A DNA stretch of 64,000 nucleotides from Methylobacterium hispanicum (GTDB lineage: Bacteria; Pseudomonadota; Alphaproteobacteria; Rhizobiales; Beijerinckiaceae): the NCBI RefSeq assembly GCF_022179285.1, contig NZ_BPQO01000022.1, forward strand, positions 1 to 64,000, in the 5' to 3' direction. Below, piece by piece: positions 26,427-35,600 of the stretch (positions are counted from its first letter, which is position 1; the number at the start of each line of letters is the position of its first letter). The position numbers were made by a program, and so were the translations under genes. The notes beneath the pieces were generated by a model. That model made no database searches and was not told the DNA's origin. It saw only the letters and a list, made by a program, of their open reading frames with translations.

Positions 26427-26774
26427 TCACTCGCCCAGATAGCGGCCCGGCTTCACGAAGGCGTCGGATATGCAGGGCCTCAGGCGGCGCAGGACGGCGT
26501 CCGCCTCGCTCCTCGTCCGGTAGGGCCCCACCACGACCACGTCGAAGCCCTCGGCGAAGCCGAACTTGCCGCTGAAGTCGTTGAACGGCCTCAGGCCGCA
26601 GCGTCTGACGGCGGCGGAGGCCTTCCGGACGGCCTCGGCCTGGAAATTCGCGTAGTCCGGGTTCCGGAAGGATCCGGCGACGAGCCAGAGGCCTTCGTCG
26701 AGGGCGACGGCATGGGAGCAGGCGGCCGCCGAAAGCGCGGCCGCGAGCAGGACCCGGATCCCGGACGCGCTCAC
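26427..26774 (-). CDS. Exported SPOR-like domain protein
   Basis: The 115-residue product starts at a GTG in a GTGA overlap with the stop of the upstream gene. A signal-peptide-like stretch (about 5-25, containing Cys19) leads to a domain at about 28-110 with WLVAGSF, a helix, FGFAEGFDVVVVGPY, RTRSEADAVL and DAFVKPGRY. This matches the SPOR fold (strand, helix, strand, GPY, helix, AFVK). SPOR domains bind denuded peptidoglycan at division sites. Two Cys may form a disulfide. Its 3' end is 4 bp from the convergent 26009 gene. Confidence 0.78.
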   Translation of the reverse strand: MSASGIRVLLAAALSAAACSHAVALDEGLWLVAGSFRNPDYANFQAEAVRKASAAVRRCGLRPFNDFSGKFGFAEGFDVVVVGPYRTRSEADAVLRRLRPCISDAFVKPGRYLGE

Positions 26775-27265
26775 GTTTTCGATCCGGGAAGGGCGCCCGG
26801 CCCGCCGGCCGTACCGGCACCGGGTGCCAGGGCCGCTGCCGCCTCTCGGACCCGGGAGCGCAGATCCTTCGGCTGGAACGCCTCTCCCGTGGCCGGGCTG
26901 TAGAAGTCGTCGTGGATCTCGTAGAACATGCCGTACGCCTCCAGGAGCTTCCTGTGCTCGTCCGGATCGAGTTCGCAGCCGACGAGGCCGGCGTACTCGT
27001 CCACGGTCAGAGGAATCTCGAGATCGGCCGCCCTGTAGACGATCGCGGGCTGCCCGGAGATGACGCTTACGACGCCCTCGACCGGCTGCCATCCGGCTAC
27101 GAAATCCGGCTGCGCGGCCAGCGCCATGATCTGCGTGTTCGGATCGAAATGCTCGACCCCGCTCCGGTGCTCGATCTCCAGATCGAGGATGGGACGGCTC
27201 GCAGGCAAGCGGTTCTTCGGAGGATGGACGGTGTCGTGCGTCAAGCGCGGCCTCCAGGCGGACAT
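26771..27265 (-). CDS. Unknown protein coupled to the SPOR-like gene
   Basis: The 164-residue product starts at the ATG at 27265; the ribosome site is weak and an earlier start is possible. It is acidic in the centre with LTVDEYAGLVGCELDPDEHRKLLEAYGMFYEIHDDFY, then an alanine/glycine-rich tail. No signal is seen. The stop overlaps the GTG of the SPOR-like gene, so translation is coupled, linking a cytoplasmic protein with a periplasmic one. Confidence 0.7.
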   Translation of the reverse strand: MSAWRPRLTHDTVHPPKNRLPASRPILDLEIEHRSGVEHFDPNTQIMALAAQPDFVAGWQPVEGVVSVISGQPAIVYRAADLEIPLTVDEYAGLVGCELDPDEHRKLLEAYGMFYEIHDDFYSPATGEAFQPKDLRSRVREAAAALAPGAGTAGGPGALPGSKT

Positions 27266-27351
27266 GTCGAGTCGCAGGATGCGACGGCCCCCTGAATTTA
27301 CCTTTTCGTCGGCGCTCCTCAATCTGCCGCGACAGCAGCTTGGAGGTCGAC

Positions 27352-27639
27352 GTGACCCGGTACACCATCGAACGCCTGCCCGACGGTCGCGTCGACGTGC
27401 TGTGCGACGGGGAGAGCATCGGCACGGCGGACGTTCCCGAGAAGGCCGCCGGGATCGCCGCCGCGGACGCCCTCTCCGAAGACCGCGACGACTATCCGGA
27501 CGTCGTCTACGACATGGCAGCGGAAATTGGTCAGATGGTCGGCAACGTGAGGCATCTGCGCTTCTTCCGGGAGGCCGTCGCCGAGGCGATCGCGGCCGAG
27601 TGGCCGGAGGCTGTTTCCGTCCTCGCGCCCGCCTGCTGA
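27352..27639 (+). CDS. Unknown small acidic protein
   Basis: The 95-residue product starts at GTG 27352, chosen over TTG 27340 because GGAGG lies six bases before it. It has a beta hairpin (YTIERLPDGRVDVLCDGE) followed by helices rich in Asp and Glu. No motif was recognised. It is divergent from the 27265 gene, with 86 bp between them. Confidence 0.7.
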   Translation: MTRYTIERLPDGRVDVLCDGESIGTADVPEKAAGIAAADALSEDRDDYPDVVYDMAAEIGQMVGNVRHLRFFREAVAEAIAAEWPEAVSVLAPAC

Positions 27640-27803
27640 TGCCGGCGGCGGACGACGTCCTCGCGGTTGCGGCGGCCCACTGCGCGCCCTGCCCTACGCC
27701 CCCTTCTCGGAGGCCTGGTTCCAGATCCTGATCGGGGCGCCTATCCCTGATGCGGTTCCGGGCACGGCACCGGCGGCGCCGCGAGGCTGAGAGGGGGACG
27801 GGC

Positions 27804-28073
27804 ATGGTGGACGAGGATCGTGAGCTCGTGATCGCCTATCTGCATCATTCGGGAAGCCGGAGCGATCTGCTTCCCGAGGGGATCGCCTGGGAGGTCTACT
27901 GCCTCGCCGACGGCTTCGGTCGTCGCGATCCCGACGAACTCGCCGGGATCAACGGCGGCTGGGACTGGAGCCACGTCCGCGACAGCAGCCCGGAGGCGTT
28001 CGCCCGGATGGCCGCCTGCCTTCGCGGGCACGGATACGGCCCCTGCGGCCCCTCCGCGACGGTCAGACACTGA
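27804..28073 (+). CDS. Unknown small protein
   Basis: The 89-residue product starts at the ATG at 27804 with GAGAGGGGG upstream; the open frame's earlier ATG gives an arginine-rich unlikely N-terminus. The protein is helical, with a Trp-rich centre (GGWDWSHV). No family was recognised. Confidence 0.65.
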   Translation: MVDEDRELVIAYLHHSGSRSDLLPEGIAWEVYCLADGFGRRDPDELAGINGGWDWSHVRDSSPEAFARMAACLRGHGYGPCGPSATVRH

Positions 28074-28211
28074 TCGTACGGGTGTTTCGGGATCCGATCC
28101 TCGGACGGGTGGTTTTTCGGTCGCGCGGATCCTTCTCCGACGCATACGGAAGGAGCCGAGCATGGCGGGCGGGGCGGCATCCCGCTAGGATCTGAGGTGG
28201 AGGATCTGCGT

Positions 28212-28610
28212 ATGCGCGTGAAGGTGGTTCAGCTGCTCGGCAGGGTCTACGCGGACGTGCTCGTCGATGTCGAACTGCCGGAGGATCCGGTCTACGCCGA
28301 CTTCGTGGCCGCCATACCGTCGGCCGCCGCAGCCGCATCCGAAGCCAACCCGACCGGGGAGTTCGCGGGCATGCAGCTTGCGGACGGCGAACGGGTCGAC
28401 TGGATCGTCGAAGGAGTCGCGGCGAACGGAAGCCCTTGGAAGGAACCCGTCGAGGCCGCGACGGAGGCGGAAGCGGCCTTCCTGGCCGCGTGCTCGGTGC
28501 TCGAACAATCCCGCGCGGGACGCCCCTCCAATATTCCGCGCCTGATGGAGGGCCTCGGGAACCAAGCGATCCGGTCCGTCGTCCGCGAGGGGCCGGTGCC
28601 GGCTCCGTGA
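28212..28610 (+). CDS. Unknown small acidic protein
   Basis: The 132-residue product starts at ATG 28212 with GGAGG eight bases upstream (a GTG at 28197 is in frame but overlaps the ribosome site). A beta-rich N-terminal half is followed by an acidic, alanine-rich helix. No signal or motif was recognised. Confidence 0.7.
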   Translation: MRVKVVQLLGRVYADVLVDVELPEDPVYADFVAAIPSAAAAASEANPTGEFAGMQLADGERVDWIVEGVAANGSPWKEPVEAATEAEAAFLAACSVLEQSRAGRPSNIPRLMEGLGNQAIRSVVREGPVPAP

Positions 28611-28631
28611 AGCGCCGACACCGGAAGCCGT

Positions 28632-28994
28632 TCAGGCGCGGGGGGCGGCTGCAGGCATCGCGGACCGGACGAGGCGCGTTCCCTCCTCGATTCCGTTGCC
28701 CTCCAGGATCGAGGCGGCCTGCAGGGAGAAGCCCTGGTTGTCGACGTCGCTCGCCTCGTCGACGTCCCGACCGTCGTTCTCGGCGCCGTCGTGCACGATG
28801 TCGTCGAGCGCGTGCTGGTCGGCTCCGGCCGCCTTCAATTCGGCAGCCAGCCCGTCGCAGATGTCGGCGTTGGCTCCGTGGAACTCCTCCGCGAGCTGAT
28901 GTAGCGTGTTGTTCTCGCCGTCCTTGGATTCACTCCTTCCTTGCTTGAGGAGATTGGACGCGGCCCCCGCAAGCGGCGCTGGCGCTCGCCCCAT
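28632..28994 (-). CDS. Unknown small acidic protein
   Basis: The 120-residue product has a helical, acidic core (residues about 30-100) with KDGENNTLHQLAEEFHGANAD and DQHALDDIVHDGAEND, suggesting a real gene. The ribosome site is poor and the first 25 residues are uncertain. The longer open frame overlaps the plus-strand gene starting at 29035 and is unlikely to be used in full. Confidence 0.55.
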   Translation of the reverse strand: MGRAPAPLAGAASNLLKQGRSESKDGENNTLHQLAEEFHGANADICDGLAAELKAAGADQHALDDIVHDGAENDGRDVDEASDVDNQGFSLQAASILEGNGIEEGTRLVRSAMPAAAPRA

Positions 28995-29034
28995 GCGGCA
29001 CCCGGCGGTAGGCTTCCCGCCGAAGGAGCAGACC

Positions 29035-29949
29035 ATGCCCGAGTATTTTCTGGTCGACGACGGCGTCCGCATGCCGCGTTGGTGCGAGCTCGGCCACGCG
29101 GAGGGCGGTCCCTTCTGGATCGACTTCAAGGCCCGCAGGACGCCCTACGACGAAGGACGGCCGCTCGCGGTCGTAGAGGCGGAGAATCCGGCCGCCCTTC
29201 TCAGACGCCGCCCGCCCGAGATCGCCGCTCTGGAACGCGAACACGCGTCGCGCCTGCTTCTCGACCCCTGGTCGGACCAGGGCTGGCTCTCGCCCGAGGG
29301 TCGCTTCTACGGCTGCGCCTTCTTCGCCCACGACGATCTAGCCCACGCACTGCTCGGGAAGCATGTCGGCGAGCTGGAGGATGCGGGCTGGATCCGGGTG
29401 CACGCGGATTCGTTCCGCTCGTCCCTGGTCTACGGACGGGGGACGAGTGCCCGGCAGGCCGACACGCTGGCGGCCCTGGGGTTCCCGGACGCCCATGCCC
29501 CGGGCGGACGCCGCAGCCGGCACGAGCCCGACCGCGACCGGCCTCCGCCCCGCTACGCCTACAGGTCCGCAGCGGGGGAGGCCGTGCCGCCGAGGGCGCT
29601 CCCGGCTCCCGAAGCCGCCGAGGCGGTCCCGGGAGAGGAGTCATTCGGTCCTGTGGCCAGCCGGCTGGCTGAGTCGGACCTTTTCGCCACTCTGTTCTCG
29701 CAGGAGCGGTCGCTGGTCGCCGACATCGGGCCGGGTCGCTGGCTCTGGATGTTCACGTTCCCGGACGTCAGCATCGGCAGCGAGAACACGCCCGCGGACC
29801 TCGCCGCCGCCGCCGGCCTGCACGTGCACGCCGTCGCGTTCGACCAGCTGGAGGTCTCTGCATGGCCCTACGAGGGCGTGCATGCGAGCGACGCCGCGCG
29901 CCGTCTGCTCGCGGCGCTGCCGTCCCCAGCGCCGCGGCCTGGGCCCTGA
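29035..29949 (+). CDS. Unknown 304-residue protein
   Basis: GAAGGAG is placed 7 bases before the ATG. The product has two mixed alpha/beta regions (about 1-145 and 205-300) joined by a proline- and arginine-rich linker, so it may be a two-domain protein. The second domain contains the aromatic WLWMFTFPDV strand. There is no signal or catalytic motif that can be named. Confidence 0.75.
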   Translation: MPEYFLVDDGVRMPRWCELGHAEGGPFWIDFKARRTPYDEGRPLAVVEAENPAALLRRRPPEIAALEREHASRLLLDPWSDQGWLSPEGRFYGCAFFAHDDLAHALLGKHVGELEDAGWIRVHADSFRSSLVYGRGTSARQADTLAALGFPDAHAPGGRRSRHEPDRDRPPPRYAYRSAAGEAVPPRALPAPEAAEAVPGEESFGPVASRLAESDLFATLFSQERSLVADIGPGRWLWMFTFPDVSIGSENTPADLAAAAGLHVHAVAFDQLEVSAWPYEGVHASDAARRLLAALPSPAPRPGP

Positions 29950-29953
29950 TCGG

Positions 29954-30418
29954 CTACCGCGGATAGACCCGCGGCCACTCGTCTCGCGGGATGGCGTCGG
30001 CGATCTCCGCGAGACGTTCGGTGAGGCGCAGGACCCTGCCCGTCGTCGCGATGCACGCGTTGAGCTCGGCGACCGTGTGGACAGTCGGGGGGAAGGCCAC
30101 CACGACGATCTCGTCCGCCATCTCGGGGAAACCGGCTTCCGCGAGACGTTTTCGGGTGGCCGCCGCCCACGCCTCGACCCCCTGCTCGCCCCCGTGCTTG
30201 TGCAGGGTTCCGCTCTCCGCGCCGAAGCATGCGGCTAGGCGCTCGGATCCGCGACAGACATGGCGGCGGTCCAGGCCCAGCGCCCGTCCGCCCGGCGTCC
30301 CATCCCCGGTGACGGCCCAGACGTCGCCGTTCTCGATCACGTAGGGCCCGGCAGATTGGGCATTGGAACCCCCGCAAACCTCGGCCTCCTCGACATCGAG
30401 ACGCCGATGAAGACCCAT
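29954..30418 (-). CDS. Unknown 154-residue protein
   Basis: The start is set at the ATG at 30418. The product has NGDVWAVTGDG and RRHVCRGSERLAACFGAE segments, a helix with VEAWAAATRKRLAEAGF and a C-terminal helical end. No family was recognised. It ends 4 bp from the convergent 29035 gene. A much longer open frame on this strand, up to 32218, is a shadow of plus-strand genes. Confidence 0.65.
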   Translation of the reverse strand: MGLHRRLDVEEAEVCGGSNAQSAGPYVIENGDVWAVTGDGTPGGRALGLDRRHVCRGSERLAACFGAESGTLHKHGGEQGVEAWAAATRKRLAEAGFPEMADEIVVVAFPPTVHTVAELNACIATTGRVLRLTERLAEIADAIPRDEWPRVYPR

Positions 30419-30452
30419 CCGGGAAGGCCTGCCGCGCGGGGCCACCGTCCTC

Positions 30453-30635
30453 TCAGGCCGCCTTCGATCCAGAGGGCGCCGAGTAGTCAGGATCGAGGTA
30501 CGGTGCCTCTTCCGGGGGGCCCTGCTCTCGGACGCGCACGCCAAGCGCGTCCGAGAGCCGCTCGGCGACGCGACGCGCCTTCCGGAACCGCGAGGGCCGC
30601 AGGGCGAACTCGTCGAACTTGTGGGTGACCGGCAT
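30453..30635 (-). CDS. Unknown small protein
   Basis: The 60-residue product starts at ATG 30635 with AAGGGCGG upstream. It is charged, with a basic helix (ALRPSRFRKARRVAERLSDAL) followed by an acidic, proline-rich tail ending APSGSKAA. It is probably co-transcribed with the 29954-30418 gene, 34 bp downstream. No family was recognised. Confidence 0.6.
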   Translation of the reverse strand: MPVTHKFDEFALRPSRFRKARRVAERLSDALGVRVREQGPPEEAPYLDPDYSAPSGSKAA

Positions 30636-30751
30636 GATCCGCCCTTGAGGTTTCGGAAGGATCGGGCCTCTGGAGGCAAAGCACAACCGTTCCTTCGCAC
30701 CCGATGGCGTCTTGCGGCCCTCGTGCCTAGCGTCGGCCGAGGAGAGGGCCC

Positions 30752-31717
30752 ATGAAGTCGACCGACCACGGCACCTGGACCGAGTACGAGTGGGAGAAGG
30801 GCGACCTCGTCCGACTCGCGAAGCCCGGCTCCCCGATCCTGCACGGCTTCGACATGCCGGCGGGCGAGTTCGGAGTGGTCGTCGACGACCGCGACCGATA
30901 TCACGTCGGCATTTCCCTGCACGGCTACTCCCGCGGGTTCGACAGCAGCGCCGCCCGCGCGACCATGTCCCGGTTCGAGCTCGAGCCCTGGATTCGCGAG
31001 CCGCGCGACGAGCCGGCCATTCGCCGAAACGTCGTCGAGACCCTGCGCAGGCTGTCGTGGATGACGAACGCCCGCACGGGGGCCGTTTCCCGCGGAAGGA
31101 TCGAGATCGTCGGGGACGGGATCAATTCGATGCTCGGCTGGTCCGGATTCGACATCAACCCGATCGTCCTCGAGACCGCCCTCCCCTACCTCGGCGACGG
31201 TCAGTGCGGTGCGGACGAGCCGCTCGGCATCGTCTGGAAGCCCAACGCGGCGGCGCACGACCTGCTCGACCGCGAAGGATGCCGCGGCAGCATCTCCCTT
31301 CCCGGTGGCGGCAGCGCTTTCGACTTGGCCTACGACCGGCGGGGCGTCTTCACCATCCGCGATCTCGGAACGGGCCTCGCCGGTTCCTTCGAAGGTGACG
31401 ACGCGTTGCGATTGCTCGAGGCGAACAGGGCGGAGGTGGGCATCTTCCACAACGGCCGCATGCCGGAGATCGCCCGACGGCACCTCGCCTACCCGCGCTC
31501 GCTCCGCAACGAGCCGTGGAATGGCCTCGCGGTCGTCGAGACGGACGAGGTCGCAATCGAGGTCCGCCGGGGCGGCGAAACAATAGGCCGGGCGGATGGC
31601 GCCGAAGCGCGCGAGATCCGCCGGGCCTGCCGCAGGATCGCCGATCTGCCCGCATGGTTCGACCGCCACCCGGCTCTCCTCAAGGCTGCCTCGGCATCCA
31701 GGCCGGACTTCCGCTGA
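30752..31717 (+). CDS. Unknown protein with N-terminal SH3-like barrel
   Basis: The 321-residue product starts at an ATG preceded by GAGGAGAGG. Residues about 16-65 read KGDLVRLAKPG, then GEFGVVVDDRDRYHVGISL and YSRGF, the strand pattern of a KOW/SH3-type barrel that binds peptides or nucleic acids. The rest is mixed, with a beta-rich middle and a helical C-terminus. No catalytic motif was seen. Confidence 0.75.
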   Translation: MKSTDHGTWTEYEWEKGDLVRLAKPGSPILHGFDMPAGEFGVVVDDRDRYHVGISLHGYSRGFDSSAARATMSRFELEPWIREPRDEPAIRRNVVETLRRLSWMTNARTGAVSRGRIEIVGDGINSMLGWSGFDINPIVLETALPYLGDGQCGADEPLGIVWKPNAAAHDLLDREGCRGSISLPGGGSAFDLAYDRRGVFTIRDLGTGLAGSFEGDDALRLLEANRAEVGIFHNGRMPEIARRHLAYPRSLRNEPWNGLAVVETDEVAIEVRRGGETIGRADGAEAREIRRACRRIADLPAWFDRHPALLKAASASRPDFR

Positions 31718-31847
31718 AACCGCAGGCGGCCGACGCTGGATGGAGGCGCCGGCCTGCCAGGGGCTGCGACCGATCCGTTCCTTTGTTGCGTTCGCGGGTT
31801 GCCAGCCCGCGGCCCATCTTCCGGCACGAGACCATAGTGGCCCCGCG

Positions 31848-32537
31848 ATGATAACCGGCGAGACGTGGTTCCTGCACTTCGAGAAGGCGACCGGGCGAAA
31901 GAGCTCCGAGCTGGTCCAGGTCGCGAATGGTGACGCGGTCGCCGAGATACGGGCGGTCGACTTCCACCGACGGCCGAACGGGCCGGCGGTGCGCGCCTCT
32001 TTCGAAGACAACGTCCGCCTGATGGCGGCCTCCCGCGAAATGTTCCGCGCGCTCGGCCCCCTGGTGCGGGCGGCCCTGGAACTCGGTCTGCCCGAGAACC
32101 ACCCCTTGATCGTCGACGCGATGGCCGCCTTCGAGAAGGCGCGTCCCGATCGGAAAGCGGTCGTGCACGAGGGCGAGGTGCGGTTCGTCGGCACGGACGA
32201 CGAATGCTTCGAATTCATCCTCGGGCATCAGGGTCAGTCCGTCCAGTACGCGCTCGCGCACGGCGGCTGGGCTATCGAATCGTTCGTCGAGGACGAGCCG
32301 ACCTTCGCGTGGCACGATCCCGAGACGGGGCACGCGTACCGCGCGTGGCCCTCGATCGACGGCGCATACGAGCGGGACGGCGTCACCTCCCGGATCGTCG
32401 GTGCACCGACTTCTCACGACGGCCGCATCTACGAGCGAGAGAGCTGGGAGGCCGCGGGGCATCTCGACCGGGATCTGACGGTGCTCGAAGGCTTGGGGCT
32501 TCATTGGCGTCACGGGACCGGCACGCCCTCCCCATAG
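31848..32537 (+). CDS. Unknown 229-residue protein
   Basis: ATG 31848 is chosen; an in-frame extension upstream is arginine- and proline-rich. The protein is acidic, alpha/beta, with FRALGPLVRAALELGLPENHP as a helical segment and a C-terminal WHDPETGHAYRAW strand. No signal or family motif was recognised. The gene precedes the giant-protein gene, with a 151-bp gap that holds its promoter. Confidence 0.75.
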   Translation: MITGETWFLHFEKATGRKSSELVQVANGDAVAEIRAVDFHRRPNGPAVRASFEDNVRLMAASREMFRALGPLVRAALELGLPENHPLIVDAMAAFEKARPDRKAVVHEGEVRFVGTDDECFEFILGHQGQSVQYALAHGGWAIESFVEDEPTFAWHDPETGHAYRAWPSIDGAYERDGVTSRIVGAPTSHDGRIYERESWEAAGHLDRDLTVLEGLGLHWRHGTGTPSP

Positions 32538-32606
32538 GCCCTGCCCCACTCCTTCCGGTCCGCAAAAGCATGCTGCAGTCCGGTGCGATCTGCCGGCTTC
32601 GTTCCT

Positions 32607-32635
32607 TTGACAGCTGCCGGGCCCCGCTGTATGCG
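32607..32635 (+). promoter_or_regulatory. Likely sigma-70-type promoter of the giant-protein gene
   Basis: TTGACA at 32607-32612 is a perfect -35 box; after exactly 17 bases comes TATGCG (32630-32635) as a weak -10. Transcription would start near 32642, leaving a leader of about 47 bases before the ATG, with GAGGGG in place. Confidence 0.5.
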
Positions 32636-32688
32636 GAGAGGTACGGTCTCTGCGCACTCATAAGGCGTGCGGACCGAGGGGCCTGCCG

Positions 32689-35600
32689 ATGCACATTCGT
32701 TCCTTCCTTCTGTCGGTCGTCTCGGTGGCCGCCCTGGTGGGCGCGGCCGCCAACGCCCAAACGCTGGCCGAGCAGATCGCGCAGCAGTCCGAAGGCGAGA
32801 TCCAGGGCTACGGCAACTTCTTCCGCTACCGCATCGACGGCCTCGACCCGAGCCTCTACGACACCCCCGTCGTCAAGGTCGTCCAGCCCCGCAAGTTCTT
32901 CATCGGCGAGAAGGCCGACCTCACCGTCAACGTCCGGGGCGGCAATCGCCCCTACGCCTTCTCGCTGATCGGCCCCGCCCTGCCCAAGGGCCTCTCCTTC
33001 GATCCCCGCAAAGGCAACTTCGTCGGCACCACCAAGCTGCCCGGCTCGGCCTCCTACGTCATGGCCGTCCAGGACGCGCGCGGCCGCATCGCCCAGTCCG
33101 ACCCCTTCACCGTCACGTGGCTCGACGACTTCGACGAGAGCCAGTTCCACGCCTACCCCGTCGAGGCCTTCGTCGACGGCGCCAAGCTCCCCTCCCCCCA
33201 GCCGATCTTCGACGGTTCCGCCACCACGGACGTCGCCACCACCGGCTTCGGATCCACCGTCGCGGTCCGCTTCGACCAGCCCGTGCGCGCCAAGACCGCC
33301 GTGGTCGCCTTCTCCACCGAGGCCGCCGGCGGCGCCTGCTCGTACGACCTCGAGGCCAAGGACGAGGACGACAAGTGGCGCCCGGTCCACCGCGCCTCCT
33401 CGCTCGCCTCCGGCGGCGTGCTCTCCGCCTTCAACCTGATGCCGACCCCGCGCTCGGGCTTCGTCTCGACCGACTGGCGCGTCAACCTCACCAACGGCTG
33501 CCGCATGCGCCTCTCGGAGCTGCGCATCGCCTCGGCCCCGCCCAACCCGCCCCCGGCCTGGCAGACCCCCGAGGGCCTGCTCGTGGCCGTCGGACCGGTC
33601 CCCCTCGGCGTCTCGATCGTCGCGCCCGAGCAGTCCCCCTACTCCAACCTCCCCACCCGCTTCGAACTCGCCGGCGGATCCACCCTGCCGCAGGGCTTCG
33701 GCATCAAGGAGAACGGCGAGTTCACAGGGCCCGACGGCGAGGGCTTCCCCTACGGGCGCATCGACTTCCGCCTCCGCGCTACCGACGGCATCGGATACTG
33801 GACCGAGCGGAACTACTTCATCACCCCCGACGCCGTCCCGGCTCGGACGGCCTACCCGAAGACCGTCGCGGTCGGTTCGGGGCCGAACGTCCGCTTCGAG
33901 ATGTCGGACGGCAAGACCGGCTCCGACGACGCCTCGGAGACCGTCCCGGCCGGCGGCACGATGCTCTTCGACTACGGCCGCTTCGTGCGGGTCGTCGGCC
34001 GGACCATTCTCGCCGGCGCGAACGTCGGCACGATGGCGCTCGAGGCCGAAGCAGGTCCCGACCAGTGGGTGGATCCGACCCTGGTCGGGGGCATCGCCAA
34101 GCGCTGGCGGCTCGTTAACCAGAGCGGCGGCGCGGCGACGTTGACCGAGGCCCGCCTCGACGAAGCCGACTACAACCATCCGCCCGAGTGGAAGACCGCC
34201 GAGGGCCCGTGGTCAGTGGGCGCCGAGGGCATGTCCTTCGCGGGCGTGCGTGATCCGGTTTCGGGGAAAGTCGTCGAAGCGGCGGCGCAGGTTCCCGCCC
34301 ACCAGCTGACGATCGAGACCCGGTCCCTGAACATCTTCGACCAGGGGCCGGCGACCGTCATGGTCGCCCCCGGGACCAAGCTGCCGGAGGGCCTGATCTT
34401 TGGGGACGGCGCCTTCACGTTGCCGAAGGGCGAGGACTTTCCGTCCGGTCAGCTGTCGGCGAAGCTGCGCGCGGCGGATCCGATGGGCTTCTGGTCGGAG
34501 CGCACGTTCCTGTTCAGGCCGGAGACGGTCCGCGCCGCGACCCGCATGCCCAGCATCGCCGGCCCGAGCGGCGACGTTTCCCTGCTGCTCAACGACGGGG
34601 AGACCGACGCAGCCATCGATCTCGCGATCGGCGAGGAGCTCGTCTGGTCCTTCGGCCGCTACGTCGAGGTCAAGGACAAGGCCGTCGTGGTCGCCTCGAA
34701 AGGGGATGCCCTTCTTCTGGAAGCCGAGACCGTCGACGGATGGGTCGATCCGTCCCGGGTCGCGGGTATCGCCAAGCGCTTCCGCGTCCGCGCGACGGCG
34801 GCCGTCAAGGTGTCGGAGTTTCGTCTCGACGGAGCCTCGCCGATCCTGAAGCCGACGTGGTCCCCCGCGGCCAGTCTGCGGACGGTGGACGAAGCCGGGA
34901 TCGGCGGCAGCGGAGACCTCCGGCTCGCCGTTGCGGCCGTGGAGCGCAATCCCTACTCCGACATTCCGGCCGTCGTCACGGCTCCCAAGCCGCTCCCGCG
35001 CGGGTTTACCTTCGCCGACGGCGTCATCCGGGTTCCCTACGGCCAATCCTTCCCGGCGGGCCTCGTGCACGTGACGCTCGCGGCCGTCGACGGCCTCGGC
35101 GTCGCCTCCACGCAGGTCTACCCGTTCCAGCCGGCGAGCGTCCGCGCGGCGTCGATCGTGCCCAAGGTCGCGGGAGGTGGGATCGACGACCCCTTCTTCG
35201 TCCTCAACGATGGCGAGATCGGTGCCGACGCCCGTGCGATCAGCCTCCAAGCTGACGATACCGTCGTCTGGGACTACGGGCGATTCGTCCGGATCGAGCA
35301 AGCGAACGTGGTGGATGCGACCGATCCGAGCCGCCTCGCCCTCGAAGCCGATACCGACGAGGGCTGGGTTCCCGTCGCTGCCGTCAACACCGTCTCGCGC
35401 CGGTACCGTGTCCGCGCCACCGCGGCGGTCGACGTGCGCGAGTTCCGCATCGACGGCGCGGCGGCTCCACAGGCGCCGCTCTGGAACACGTCGGCTGGAC
35501 CGTACGTCGTCGACGACCGCTCGATCGAAGGACGGACCGGCTTCACGCTGGATTTCGACGCCACGACCCGCAATCCGTTCACGACGGCGGCGCCCACCTA

